DNA of 64,000 nucleotides from Pedobacter roseus (lineage in GTDB: Bacteria; Bacteroidota; Bacteroidia; Sphingobacteriales; Sphingobacteriaceae): the NCBI RefSeq assembly GCF_014395225.1, contig NZ_CP060723.1, positions 4,340,001 to 4,404,000 on the forward strand, in the 5' to 3' direction. The notes below the pieces were generated by a model, which saw only the letters and a list, made by a program, of their open reading frames with translations, searched no databases and was not told the origin of the DNA. Position numbers and translations under genes: made by a program. Positions 43,593-53,437 of this stretch are shown piece by piece (within the stretch, counting starts at the first letter, position 1; the number at the start of each line of letters is the position of its first letter).

Positions 43593-46019
43593 ATGAAGAA
43601 ATCACCTCTATTTTTATTTTTTATATTAATTACCTGTACTGCAACAAAAGTTTTGTCTCAGTCAAATCATAAGGATAAAATCTGGTTTACTTCTCCTGCA
43701 AACGCCAATACAAAAGACAACCCAAATGGATGGAAAAGTGATCCTGAATGGCTTAAAGCACTGCCCGTTGGCAATGGTTTTTTAGGGGCAATGGTATTTG
43801 GTGATGTAAATCAGGAAAGGATCCAGCTTAACGAAAAATCTTTATGGAGCGGTAGTGTAGATGACAACGATAATCCGGATGCAGCAAAATACATCCCTGA
43901 AATAAGGAATCTCCTTTTTGAAGGAAAATATAAGGAAGCAGCCGAATTAACCAACAAAACACAGATCTGCATGGGTAAAGGCTCTGGTCAGGGCAGCGGT
44001 GCCAATGTTCCCTTTGGCTGTTACCAAACCCTGGGCGATCTGAGAATCGATTTCGGTAGAAAATCCGGTTTTAAAAATTACTACCGCGAACTCGATCTCA
44101 TTACCGGAATAGCGCTAACAGAATATGAACAAGATGGTGTAAAATATAAACGGGAAGTTTTTTCCAGCTTTCCAGACCGGGCATTGGTGATTAGATTAAC
44201 AGCGAATCGACCCAATGCATTATCATTTTCATTATCGCTAAACAGATCTGAAAGGTTTAAAACCCTGGCAGAAAAAGATCGCCTGGTAATGAGTGGAAAA
44301 TTAAATAACGGTAAAGATGGCGATGGCATGCACTATAAAACCTATGCTGTTCCACAGCTTACCGGTGGAACAATAAAGGTAAACGGTAACTCCTTACAGA
44401 TTGTAAAAGCAACTTCCGTTACCATTATTTTAACAGCGGCTACAAATTATCGTTTGCATTACCCCGATTATACCAATCCAAATTTTGAAAACGAATTGAA
44501 TGTGGTAACTCAACATGCAACAGCCAAAAATTACAGTTTATTACGGCAAAGGCAGGTAACCGATTTCTCTTCATTTATGAAAAGGTCGGCTTTACAGATA
44601 AATAACAGCAACAATAATTTACCCACAAACGAGCTGATGGCTAAAAATGTGCAAAACCATAATGAAGGTGCATTATATGGACTTTATTATCAATACGGCC
44701 GTTACCTTTTGTTATCCTCCTCCCGCAAAGGAAGTTTACCTGCCAACTTACAGGGCATCTGGGCCAATCAGATCCAAACGCCCTGGAACGGGGATTACCA
44801 CACCAATATTAATGTTCAGATGAATTACTGGCCTGCAGAGGTCACCAATCTGTCCGAATGCCAGGAACAATTTGTTGACCTGGTTTCATCGCTCTTAGCA
44901 CCTGGAAAACGTACTGCGAAAGTACAGTACCAAATGGACGGATGGGTATTACATACCATTACAAATGTTTGGGGTTATACCTCGCCGGGAGAACATCCAA
45001 GCTGGGGCATGCATGTTGGTGGTGGTGGCTGGATGTGCGAACATTTATGGGAGCATTATGCTTTTACCCAAGACAAAAATTATTTGGCTCAAGTATTTCC
45101 TATCCTTAAAGAAGCCAGTAAGTTTTATTTGAGCTGGTTGGTAAAAGATCCAAAAACAGGCAAACTGGTATCAGGTCCTTCCCCATCACCCGAAAATTCA
45201 TTCTTAGCCCCCGATGGTGCCAAAGTGCAGATCAGCATGGGCCCTACCCACGATCAGGAACTGATTGATGAACTGTTTAGCAACACTTTAAAAGCAGCTG
45301 ATATTTTAAAAATAAATGATCCGGGCTTTTTGAAAAAATTAACGGATGCAAAACGAAATTTGGCTTCTCCAAAAATAGGATCAGATGGCCGGCTAATGGA
45401 ATGGGCAGATGAATTTAAGGAACCGGAAATAGAACATCGCCACCTGGCGCACTTATACGCCCTTTATCCCAGCAACCAGATTACAAAAGATAAAACACCC
45501 GAACTTGCAGAGGCGGCAAAAAAATCGTTGGAAGTAAGGGGTGATGGAGGCGTAGGTTGGACTTATGCCTGGAAAATTGCCCTTTGGGCCAGGTTAAATG
45601 ATGGCGACAGGGCCTTTAAAATATTAAATGCCCAGCTGCGTCCAACTTCAGATACCGATACCAAATACGACCAGGGTGGCGGAAGTTATTATAACCTGTT
45701 TGATGCCTGTCCTCCCTTTCAGATTGACGGAAATTTTGGTGTAATTGCAGGGATGGCCGAAATGTTGATGCAAAGCCACGAAGATTTTATTTCCTTATTA
45801 CCTGCCTTGCCAACATCCTGGAAAGAGGGTTCGGTTAAAGGATTGGTAGCAAGAGGTGGTTTCGTAATCGACATGAACTGGAAAAACCTTCAATTACAAT
45901 CGGCAACCCTTGTTGCCAAAAAAGGGGGACTATGTACCATCAGTTATCAAGGAAAAAAAGTAATATTACATACCAAAGCTGGTCAGCATTACCAAATTGG
46001 CGCTGCAGATTTTAAATAA
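43593..46019 (+). CDS. Alpha-L-fucosidase, GH95
   Basis: 808 residues with a signal peptide. The GH95 N-terminal domain opens with EWLKALPVGNGFLGAMVFGD and IQLNEKSLWSG. The (alpha/alpha)6 barrel contains NGDYHTNINVQMNYWPAEV (asparagines that position water), the general acid Glu in EPEIEHRHLAHLYALYP and the conserved Asp in FQIDGNFGVIAGMAEML. It inverts and releases alpha-1,2-linked L-fucose (or, in some members, L-galactose). It complements the retaining GH29 enzyme two genes upstream. Confidence 0.95.
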   Translation: MKKSPLFLFFILITCTATKVLSQSNHKDKIWFTSPANANTKDNPNGWKSDPEWLKALPVGNGFLGAMVFGDVNQERIQLNEKSLWSGSVDDNDNPDAAKYIPEIRNLLFEGKYKEAAELTNKTQICMGKGSGQGSGANVPFGCYQTLGDLRIDFGRKSGFKNYYRELDLITGIALTEYEQDGVKYKREVFSSFPDRALVIRLTANRPNALSFSLSLNRSERFKTLAEKDRLVMSGKLNNGKDGDGMHYKTYAVPQLTGGTIKVNGNSLQIVKATSVTIILTAATNYRLHYPDYTNPNFENELNVVTQHATAKNYSLLRQRQVTDFSSFMKRSALQINNSNNNLPTNELMAKNVQNHNEGALYGLYYQYGRYLLLSSSRKGSLPANLQGIWANQIQTPWNGDYHTNINVQMNYWPAEVTNLSECQEQFVDLVSSLLAPGKRTAKVQYQMDGWVLHTITNVWGYTSPGEHPSWGMHVGGGGWMCEHLWEHYAFTQDKNYLAQVFPILKEASKFYLSWLVKDPKTGKLVSGPSPSPENSFLAPDGAKVQISMGPTHDQELIDELFSNTLKAADILKINDPGFLKKLTDAKRNLASPKIGSDGRLMEWADEFKEPEIEHRHLAHLYALYPSNQITKDKTPELAEAAKKSLEVRGDGGVGWTYAWKIALWARLNDGDRAFKILNAQLRPTSDTDTKYDQGGGSYYNLFDACPPFQIDGNFGVIAGMAEMLMQSHEDFISLLPALPTSWKEGSVKGLVARGGFVIDMNWKNLQLQSATLVAKKGGLCTISYQGKKVILHTKAGQHYQIGAADFK

Positions 46020-46031
46020 AAACCGAATTGC

Positions 46032-48233
46032 ATGACACCAATGAAAGGCATAAAAACATTTCTGATAATTCTGTTTATTATTCAATGTACAGGCCTTGCA
46101 GCTCAGGAAACGCCTTTAGCCTATTCGGCGGTTGTAGAAAATTTAAGCTCATCCGATTGGCTTGTGAATTTAAATAAACATCCCGCTCAGGTTTATTATA
46201 CGGCCGATAAAAAAGGAATCATGCTTTATAATGGATTGGTTAAACGTGTTTTTACATTATCGCCGGGTTTAGCCTGTACCGATTTCAAAAATATGAGCAA
46301 TGGCCAGCAATTAATACGTGCTTTAAAGCCAGAAGCTAAAATCACCATTAACGGAACTGAATATAATGTTGGCGGACTTTACGGACAAAAAGAAAATGCC
46401 TACTTTCTTAATCAATGGACAGATCAACTCGATGCGAAAGCCGATTTCATTTACCAATCGTTCAAAATAGATTCCATAAAGCCTTTTCTTAATTGGAAAA
46501 ACACTACCTGGGCTTCGAACAGGCAACAAGGGAAAGGTAAAATGCTCACCTTTAATTTTAAAAGTAAACAAGCCGCTTTGAAGGGTATCAGCATTAGTGT
46601 ACATTACGAACTTTATGATCATATCCCGCTAATTATAAAATGGCTGAGCATAGAAAACAAGCGTGAAAAAGCGGTTAAAATAGACCGTGTAATGAATGAA
46701 ATTTTGGGCGTAGTGGAAGAAGAAAGCGCAGTAGTGGGAACTGAAGCACAAATGAAAAAGCAGCATGGTATTTACATCGAATCTAACTATGCTTTCAACA
46801 ATTCCATGACTTATGAAATAAGCGACCAAACCACACATTGGAAAAAGGATACCACCTACACTTCGCAGGTTAACTACGATTATAAAACGCCTGCCCTATT
46901 GGAAATATATCCAGAAAATGCACCCGGAATTTTGCTAAATCCCAAAGAAACTTTCCAGTCTATCCGCACCCATGAGCTACTGATCGATACTTACGACCGT
47001 GAAAGAAAGGGTTTGATGATTAGAAAAATGTACCGTACCATTGCCCCCTGGACCACGCAAAACCCAATCTTTATGCATTTGGTTAGCAAAAACGACGATG
47101 AGGTATTAAATGCAATAGAACAATGTGCAAATACAGGTTACGAAGCCTTGATTATGAGTTTTGGCAGCCACTGCAACATGGAAGATACTTCTGCTAAAAA
47201 CATCAGTCACTGGAAAAAAATAGCAGATCTGGCCCGCAAAAAAGGCATAGCCATTGGTAGTTACTCCCTGTTCAGCTCCCGTCACATTAGCGAAGAAGAT
47301 GATGTCGTAAATCCGAAAACAGGTAAAATTGGAGGAGCTTTTTTTGGCAATGCTCCTTGTTTTGGCAGTAAATGGGGATTGGCTTATCGCGATAAGATCA
47401 AATATTTTTTAACCAAAACTGGTTTTTCCATCTGGGAAAATGATGGCCCCTATCCTGGCGATATCTGTGCATCAACCACACATCCCGGTCACCGCGATAA
47501 AGAAGATTCGCAATGGCGGCAAATGGAAATCCAGAAAGAACTTTACCACTGGTGCAACGAAAACGGGATTTATGTAAATGCACCCGATTGGTACCTGCTG
47601 GATGGGACAAACAAAGTTTCGATCGGTTACAGAGAAGTTAATTTTTCGCTACCCAGAGATCAGCAGAAAATTTTAAATCGGCAGAATATTTTTGATGGCA
47701 ACTGGGAAAAAACACCGTCCATGAGCTGGGGTTTTGTTCCCTTAACTAAATACCAGGGCGGTGGCCCGGAAGCCATACTGGAACCCCTATCAGAACACCT
47801 TAACGATTATAAACAGCTGATGATGCAATATTATGGCGCGGGTGTACAAGCCTGTTACCGCGGTCCTCGTTTATACGATACCGAAGCAACAAAAGCAACT
47901 GTAATCGAAGTCATCAATTGGTACAAAAAATACCGAGGCATTTTAAACAGCGATTTATTTCATTTACGCCGGGCAGATGGCCGGGATTGGGATGGCTGGC
48001 TTCATGTAAACCCATCGCTTAAACAAAAGGGGCTCGCCATGATTTTTAACCCTTTAAAAGAAAAAATCACCAGAAAAATCAAAATACCTTTATATTATAC
48101 GGGTTTAACACAAACCGCATCTGTTCGTGTTAATGACGGGAAACCACAAAAATTAAACCTCAACAGGGCCTACGAAATAGAAATACCTGTTACCCTGAAC
48201 CCGGAAGAATATAAATGGATTACGATTGAATAA
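46032..48233 (+). CDS. Alpha-galactosidase-like glycoside hydrolase (clan GH-D-like)
   Basis: 733 residues with a signal peptide (FLIILFIIQCTGLAAQ). An N-terminal beta-sandwich (about 1-330) precedes a TIM-barrel region with MSFGSHCNMEDTSAKNISHW, AIGSYSLFSSRHISEED and SIWENDGPYPGDICASTTHP, then a C-terminal beta domain. This layout resembles GH36/GH27-type enzymes, but the standard KxD nucleophile motif is not evident, and the Asp in WENDGPYPGD is only a candidate. It sits between GH95 and a propeller enzyme in the fucose operon. Family and linkage remain uncertain. Confidence 0.6.
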   Translation: MTPMKGIKTFLIILFIIQCTGLAAQETPLAYSAVVENLSSSDWLVNLNKHPAQVYYTADKKGIMLYNGLVKRVFTLSPGLACTDFKNMSNGQQLIRALKPEAKITINGTEYNVGGLYGQKENAYFLNQWTDQLDAKADFIYQSFKIDSIKPFLNWKNTTWASNRQQGKGKMLTFNFKSKQAALKGISISVHYELYDHIPLIIKWLSIENKREKAVKIDRVMNEILGVVEEESAVVGTEAQMKKQHGIYIESNYAFNNSMTYEISDQTTHWKKDTTYTSQVNYDYKTPALLEIYPENAPGILLNPKETFQSIRTHELLIDTYDRERKGLMIRKMYRTIAPWTTQNPIFMHLVSKNDDEVLNAIEQCANTGYEALIMSFGSHCNMEDTSAKNISHWKKIADLARKKGIAIGSYSLFSSRHISEEDDVVNPKTGKIGGAFFGNAPCFGSKWGLAYRDKIKYFLTKTGFSIWENDGPYPGDICASTTHPGHRDKEDSQWRQMEIQKELYHWCNENGIYVNAPDWYLLDGTNKVSIGYREVNFSLPRDQQKILNRQNIFDGNWEKTPSMSWGFVPLTKYQGGGPEAILEPLSEHLNDYKQLMMQYYGAGVQACYRGPRLYDTEATKATVIEVINWYKKYRGILNSDLFHLRRADGRDWDGWLHVNPSLKQKGLAMIFNPLKEKITRKIKIPLYYTGLTQTASVRVNDGKPQKLNLNRAYEIEIPVTLNPEEYKWITIE

Positions 48234-48240
48234 TCAGATT

Positions 48241-49890
48241 ATGAAAAAGCTACTATCCCTATTATTGTTTATTACCATTATCAATGATGTGAATGCGCAG
48301 ATCACCGAACGCCCCCGTCCGGAAAGCTGGAAACAACTGGTAAAAGGTGGTGCTTTCAAAGACCGTTTCTTAGCCATGCCAGATGGAAAATTGAGCAGTG
48401 ATACCTGGGGAGCAAAAAATGTACTACCAAGATATGTGGATAATGGTATTGAAGACAGACAGCGGTCTTACTGGTGTGGCGATATTATTCAATCAAAAGA
48501 CAATTTATATCATTTATACGTAGTTGGCTGGAAAGAAAGTGCTCCCAAAGGCCATTTCGAATGGCCCAAATCAATTATTTACCACGCTACAGCTAAAACT
48601 TCGTTTGGTCCTTTTGTAATTAAAGATACCATTGGTTATGGCCATAATGTAGATGCTTTTAGGGCAAAGAATGGTAAACTGGTGCTGTATGCCATCGATA
48701 AAAATTATGTTGCCGACAATGAAAACGGTCCGTGGACAGCAGGGAAATTCAATTTTGATAAAAGAGACCGACCCATAATAGAAGGACTTTCCAACCTTAC
48801 TTTTGCACAGAGAACAGATGGCTCTTACCTGATGGTTTGCAGGGGCGGCGGCAGCTGGATCAGCGAATCTGGCCTTTCAACCTATTATCAAATATCGAAT
48901 AAAACGGCTTATCCGAATATAAAAGGAGAATTTGAAGATCCTGTAATTTGGCGCGATCATATTCAGTATAACCTAATTGTAAACGACTGGCTTGGCCGGA
49001 TTGCTTACTACCTGCGCTCAAAAGATGGGGTAAACTGGGTTACCGAAGCAGGCGAAGCTTATGTTCCGGGCATTTCTTTCCATCAGGATGGTTTGGTAGA
49101 AAGCTGGTTTAAATACGAAAGAATGCGTGTTTTTCAAGATCAATATGGTAGGGCAACACAAGCCAATTTTGCCGTTATTGATGCACAGAAAGAAGAAGAT
49201 TTTGCCAACGATAACCACAGCTCTAAAAACATTGTAATCCCTTTAAATCCGGGCGTTTTAATTACCATGCTTACCAAAACCCTGCCTGATGCTAAAACCA
49301 GAAACATTAAAATAAAGGTTAAAGCCGAAAAGGGTTTTAACCCGCAAACAGATATTGATCTTAAATCGTTGCGTTTTGGCTCATCTGAAGTCGTAAATTT
49401 TGGTAAAGGAGCCAAAGTGATCGCTACAGAAAAATCGGGCAACGACCTTGTTTTAACTTTTAGCACAATTGGTCTTGCCTTAACCAAAGATGAATTCGCG
49501 CCAAAATTGCTGGGCAAGTACCTATCCGGTAAAATGCTTTTCGGTTATACGCGTGTGCCCTGGGTAAAATACGATGAAGCCATTTTAAGCGCACGGAAAC
49601 CCGATTTCAAAGTCGGTTCAGCAAAGCTAACAGCAGCAATAAACATAGAAAATTTTGGTTTGAGCACTTCGCAGCCTGGCAGGATAGAACTTTATGCCAA
49701 CATCAATCAACAGGAAAAATTAATAGCCAAAGGTGATATTCCACCTATAGCTAAATATGCCAATCTGGTTAAAACAATCGCTGCAGCCAATACATTCGAA
49801 AAAGGGCAAAATTATGATTTCACCCTGTACATCATTAACGGTACTAACCGATCTATCTTTAACTTTAAAGCCATACCAAACCTGCCCTAA
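48241..49890 (+). CDS. Beta-propeller glycoside hydrolase family protein (GH43/GH32-like)
   Basis: 549 residues from the ATG at 48241, seven bases after the preceding gene; the frame opens five codons earlier at a TTG. Signal peptide KLLSLLLFITIINDVNAQ. The next ~330 residues show repeated blade-like segments: YWCGDIIQSKDNLYHLYVVG, GHNVDAFRAKNGKLVLYAID, EFEDPVIWRDHIQYNLIVND and YYLRSKDGVNW, as in five-bladed propellers of the arabinanase/invertase fold, with acidic residues in plausible places (EDPVIW). A C-terminal beta-rich domain follows. It closes the fucose-glycan operon; specificity unknown. Confidence 0.65.
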   Translation: MKKLLSLLLFITIINDVNAQITERPRPESWKQLVKGGAFKDRFLAMPDGKLSSDTWGAKNVLPRYVDNGIEDRQRSYWCGDIIQSKDNLYHLYVVGWKESAPKGHFEWPKSIIYHATAKTSFGPFVIKDTIGYGHNVDAFRAKNGKLVLYAIDKNYVADNENGPWTAGKFNFDKRDRPIIEGLSNLTFAQRTDGSYLMVCRGGGSWISESGLSTYYQISNKTAYPNIKGEFEDPVIWRDHIQYNLIVNDWLGRIAYYLRSKDGVNWVTEAGEAYVPGISFHQDGLVESWFKYERMRVFQDQYGRATQANFAVIDAQKEEDFANDNHSSKNIVIPLNPGVLITMLTKTLPDAKTRNIKIKVKAEKGFNPQTDIDLKSLRFGSSEVVNFGKGAKVIATEKSGNDLVLTFSTIGLALTKDEFAPKLLGKYLSGKMLFGYTRVPWVKYDEAILSARKPDFKVGSAKLTAAINIENFGLSTSQPGRIELYANINQQEKLIAKGDIPPIAKYANLVKTIAAANTFEKGQNYDFTLYIINGTNRSIFNFKAIPNLP

Positions 49891-49949
49891 ACAATCTAAA
49901 ACCAATTCATTATTATGCTGTTCTATAATAAATACCTTAACCTAAGATT

Positions 49950-50210
49950 ATGGAAAGCACAAAAGATAATAACGAGAATTTAGGCGATAAAAATGCAGAT
50001 AATTCGGCAGATAAAACCAATATGCCCGATCAGCTGGTACCCCGTCATCGCAGCAACGATAACGAAAAGAAAAATACGGTAGAAAGTGATGCCGGTAACC
50101 TGGGCAGAAATTTTGGAAGAGGCGATTTCGGCTCTGAAGAAGCCAGGGAAGATGCAGAAAAAGGCAATAAAGGCCATGCCGGCAATATGCCGAACAGTAC
50201 AGAAAAATAA
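49950..50210 (+). CDS. Small hydrophilic, probably disordered protein
   Basis: 86 residues rich in Asn, Asp, Glu, Lys and Gly (MESTKDNNENLGDKNADNSA; FGRGDFGSEEAREDAEKGNK) with no hydrophobic core. Such short hydrophilic proteins occur in Pedobacter-like genomes and may be stress-related, but nothing in the sequence shows a function. A strong hairpin directly follows. Confidence 0.6.
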   Translation: MESTKDNNENLGDKNADNSADKTNMPDQLVPRHRSNDNEKKNTVESDAGNLGRNFGRGDFGSEEAREDAEKGNKGHAGNMPNSTEK

Positions 50211-50237
50211 AAGCCCCCGATGTAAAATCGGGAGCTT
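50203..50237. terminator. Bidirectional terminator between the small protein and carbonic anhydrase
   Basis: AAGCCCCCGAT pairs with ATCGGGAGCTT (one mismatch) around a GTAAA loop. On the minus strand it is followed by TTTTATTTTT, so it serves mainly the carbonic anhydrase/SulP unit, whose stop is at 50274. Confidence 0.85.
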
Positions 50238-50273
50238 CTCCTAACAACTAAAAAATAACACCTATGGGGTGTT

Positions 50274-50930
50274 TTATCCTACCTTAAACGCAGGAGCAAC
50301 ATCATCAAGACAAGTACAAGTTACTTTCAGGTCTTTGATGATTCCTGTTTTCAGGCTATAAACCCAGGCATGTACAGCTAATTCCTGTCCATTTGCCCAG
50401 GCACTTTGTACAATCGAGGTATTGGTTACATTTGCAGCGCCCTCAATGGCATTTAATTCAACCAAGCGGTCAAATCGCTGCTCCGGATCTTTAATGGTAG
50501 CCATCTCACGTTCGTGGGTACGGTATACATCGCGGATGTTTCTCAACCAGTTATCAATAATACCCACTTGTTTATTGCCCAAAGCAGCTTTAACACCACC
50601 GCAACCATAATGGCCGCAAACAATAACGTGTTTAACTTTTAATACATTAATCGAATAATCCAGCACCGAAAGCAGGTTCATATCAGTATGTACCACCACA
50701 TTGGCAATGTTTCTGTGTACAAAAATGTCACCTGGTCTGGTATTCGTAATCTGGTTGGCCGGTACACGGCTATCTGAACAGCCGATCCATAAAACAGGTG
50801 GGCTCTGACCTTCTGATAATTTATCAAAAAAGGCAGGATCATTATCTATTGTATCTTTAACCCAGTCTTTATTACCCTGTAATAAGTTCTCGTAAGTGAT
50901 ATCTTGTGTATCTATTGTTTTTGCGCACAT
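50274..50930 (-). CDS. can: Carbonic anhydrase, beta class
   Basis: 218 residues. Zinc ligands are in WIGCSDSRVPANQI (Cys with the Asp-Arg pair) and VIVCGHYGCGGVKAAL (His and Cys). PGDIFVHRNIANVV is the family segment lining the active site. It interconverts CO2 and bicarbonate in the cytoplasm. It lies two bases downstream of the SulP transporter stop, so the pair is an operon likely serving bicarbonate uptake or pH balance. Confidence 0.96.
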   Translation of the reverse strand: MCAKTIDTQDITYENLLQGNKDWVKDTIDNDPAFFDKLSEGQSPPVLWIGCSDSRVPANQITNTRPGDIFVHRNIANVVVHTDMNLLSVLDYSINVLKVKHVIVCGHYGCGGVKAALGNKQVGIIDNWLRNIRDVYRTHEREMATIKDPEQRFDRLVELNAIEGAANVTNTSIVQSAWANGQELAVHAWVYSLKTGIIKDLKVTCTCLDDVAPAFKVG

Positions 50931-50932
50931 AA

Positions 50933-52540
50933 CTATAATTTATTAATGTCTTCTTCTACTTTTATATTTAATTTTGGTACAGAGTAATGTTTCTGTATGT
51001 TTTCTAAAGTTACTATAATGCCTTTTGTATAAGCATTATGTTTGTAATTGTAAATGGTTTCCAATACATCCGGGTCAATATACCTCGCGTTAGAACCATC
51101 AATAATCACGTTTGTTTCTTTGGGGATATTCGTTAAAACCACCTGTATCGCTGCTTTATTTAAAAAGGAAACCTCTTCTGCCAGTTTAATCCTGATGTTC
51201 TTTTTATCACCTTCGTTCGAGATCCTGTAAAAGAAGGGATTGCGCATATTGGTACGCAATAAATACAAAACCGAAACCAGCATACCAACAGCCACACCTT
51301 TTAACAGATCGGTAAATAAAACCGCTACTACTGTAATTACAAACGGAACAAACTGGTCCCAGCCCTTATGGTACATGTGTTTAAACAAGCTGATGCGTGT
51401 TAATTTATAACCGGTTACCAATAAAATAGCTGCTAAACATGATAACGGAATCATGTTGATTAAACCCGGAATAAACAACAGCGATAACAACAGCCAGGTG
51501 CCATGAAAAATGGCCGACATTTTGGTCCTGCCGCCTGCATTAACGTTGGCCGAGCTACGTACAATTACCGATGTCATCGGTAAACCGCCAACCATGCCGC
51601 TGGTAATGTTACCTATACCCTGTGCAATTAATTCCCTGTTTGTAGGTGTTACACGTTTAATCGGATCAATTTTATCTACCGCCTCAATACTCAGCAAAGT
51701 TTCTAAACTGGCCACAATAGCAATGGTTAAAGCTACGATGTAAACATTTTTGTTGGCCAGTTGCGAAAAATCAGGTAGGGTAAATAAACCCACAAATTCA
51801 CCAAAACCGCCTACCACCGGGATTTTCACCATCTGATCGGCGCGTAAAGGATGATCAGTACCGGCAAACAAAAGCGTTCCTAAAACCCCTAAAGTTACCA
51901 CCAATAAGGGTGCAGGCACCACGGCCAGTTTCGGAAATTTAGGCCATATAATCAAAATCGCTATCGATAACAAGCTGATGACCACTGCTGCCAAACTAAA
52001 ATGGCTCAGGGCTGCTGTAATCGCAGAAAAAGTATTTTCGTGATCTTGTTGAAAGAATCCTTCATCACCCGTAAAATCCGTATCAACGCCCAGCGCATGC
52101 GGTAACTGTTTTAAAATCAAAATCAGTCCGATGGCGGCAAGCATCCCTTCAATTACGCTTGATGGAAAGTAATTACCAATCGTTCCGGCTTTAACCAGGC
52201 CCAAAATCAATTGGAAAACCCCGGCCAGTACAACGGCAAGTAAAAAGGTTGGATAACTGCCCAAAGAGGTAATGGCACCCAGCACAATAACGGTTAAACC
52301 CGCCGCCGGACCACTCACACTAAGCTGCGAACCACTAAAGGAAGCAACCACTATTCCTCCTATAATGCCGGTAATTAAACCGGCAAACAATGGCGCACCC
52401 GAGGCCAGTGCAATACCCAAACACAATGGCAATGCCACTAAAAACACTACAATACTTGCAGGTAAATCTTTCTTTAAATTCTTTTTAAGAATATATTTCT
52501 TCACATCCGAACCTGAAAAGGCCGGGTTAAACTTTTGCAT
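50933..52540 (-). CDS. SulP-family anion (probable bicarbonate) transporter
   Basis: 535 residues from MQKFNPAFSGSDVKKY (ATG at 52540); the 38 residues added by the longer frame show no homology-like features. Helices begin at DLPASIVVFLVALPLCLGIA, and SulP signatures include ASFSGSQLSVSGPAAGLTVI and ITSGMVGGLPMTSVIVRSSA. The C-terminal ~100 residues form a degenerate STAS domain (TNVIIDGSNARYIDPDVLE). Pairing with carbonic anhydrase favours bicarbonate over sulfate as substrate, by inference. Confidence 0.92.
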   Translation of the reverse strand: MQKFNPAFSGSDVKKYILKKNLKKDLPASIVVFLVALPLCLGIALASGAPLFAGLITGIIGGIVVASFSGSQLSVSGPAAGLTVIVLGAITSLGSYPTFLLAVVLAGVFQLILGLVKAGTIGNYFPSSVIEGMLAAIGLILILKQLPHALGVDTDFTGDEGFFQQDHENTFSAITAALSHFSLAAVVISLLSIAILIIWPKFPKLAVVPAPLLVVTLGVLGTLLFAGTDHPLRADQMVKIPVVGGFGEFVGLFTLPDFSQLANKNVYIVALTIAIVASLETLLSIEAVDKIDPIKRVTPTNRELIAQGIGNITSGMVGGLPMTSVIVRSSANVNAGGRTKMSAIFHGTWLLLSLLFIPGLINMIPLSCLAAILLVTGYKLTRISLFKHMYHKGWDQFVPFVITVVAVLFTDLLKGVAVGMLVSVLYLLRTNMRNPFFYRISNEGDKKNIRIKLAEEVSFLNKAAIQVVLTNIPKETNVIIDGSNARYIDPDVLETIYNYKHNAYTKGIIVTLENIQKHYSVPKLNIKVEEDINKL

Positions 52541-52697
52541 AACGATATAATTAGCTGGTAAATTTTTAACGAATAAATCGTGAGGGGATATTAAATGCGC
52601 ACAGTAGAGAACAGCACAACACCATGTAAAATGCTTAAACACGGCAATGTTCAATTCAATAAAAAAGGCACAGATAATTTACCCCAAATAATAAAAA

Positions 52698-53042
52698 CTA
52701 AATAAAGTTAGGCGGCGGTGTTGGTACCGTAGGGTGATATGGATCTACATATCTTTTGAAATGTTCGATAAAACTGCTCTTCAGTACAAAATGGCTTGAA
52801 GAGAACTCGTAAGAAAAGATAGGATGATTAAGTTCTACGAGTTTAAAATCGGTAAATTTTGCGGTGTCTTTGGCGGTATCCTTCCCGCCGTCATGCTCTA
52901 ACTCAATCTGCATGATTACCGCATTCATGATTTCCTTATCAATACTCGTACAAAAAACCGGCGCACCAGATATACCCATCTTCGCCATGAAGATGAACAT
53001 GAATGCAGTAACGATTATATACTTGTATTTCCTTAAAAACAT
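52698..53042 (-). CDS. Hypothetical exported protein
   Basis: 114 residues. The N-terminal KYKYIIVTAFMFIFMAKMGISG looks like a signal peptide or anchor. The remainder is polar, with DGGKDTAKDTAKFTDFKLVE and a Pro-rich end (YHPTVPTPPPNFI). It is upstream of the SulP gene, 157 bp away, in the same orientation. No family is recognised. Confidence 0.5.
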   Translation of the reverse strand: MFLRKYKYIIVTAFMFIFMAKMGISGAPVFCTSIDKEIMNAVIMQIELEHDGGKDTAKDTAKFTDFKLVELNHPIFSYEFSSSHFVLKSSFIEHFKRYVDPYHPTVPTPPPNFI

Positions 53043-53232
53043 CTGCTGATTCTAATGTCGTTTTAATACTAACGTTTACAAAAATAAACGGATAATTGGT
53101 TTTTCAATACTTTAGGCTGTAAAAAAAATGTAATTTAAGTAAAATACAGGCAGGCATGATGCAAAAACAGGGTCATTTATAGGTCTTGGAAACGGTTGGT
53201 TCCATTAATATTGGTCAGTTCAGTCCTGCCAT

Positions 53233-53300
53233 CCGCTAAATCTTTTTGGCCAAATTGGCTATAAATTCAAAATCAACAAAGGCCAAAAAGGATACCACTG
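53233..53300. repeat. CCGCTAAATC-type hairpin repeat (family C)
   Basis: CCGCTAAATCTTTTTGGCC pairs through TTTTTGGCC (53243-53251) with GGCCAAAAA (53281-53289), followed by GGATACCACTGCTGTC. The copy near 22177 has the same left end (TCCGCTAAATCTTTTG), a different stem sequence (CTTTTGTTTT) and a similar right end (TATATCGCTGCAATCC), so the fold is kept while the inner stem changes. Confidence 0.55.
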
Positions 53301-53437
53301 CTGTCAGGTTTATAAACAAAGAGAGTGGAAAGAAATTTTTATTGATTTGCTTTCGCATTCTTCAAACCTCAAAGGTTTTTACAACATCAAGATTTTACTT
53401 AGTTGTTCTTAAATGGCTAGGGTGGTCATTTTTTTTT

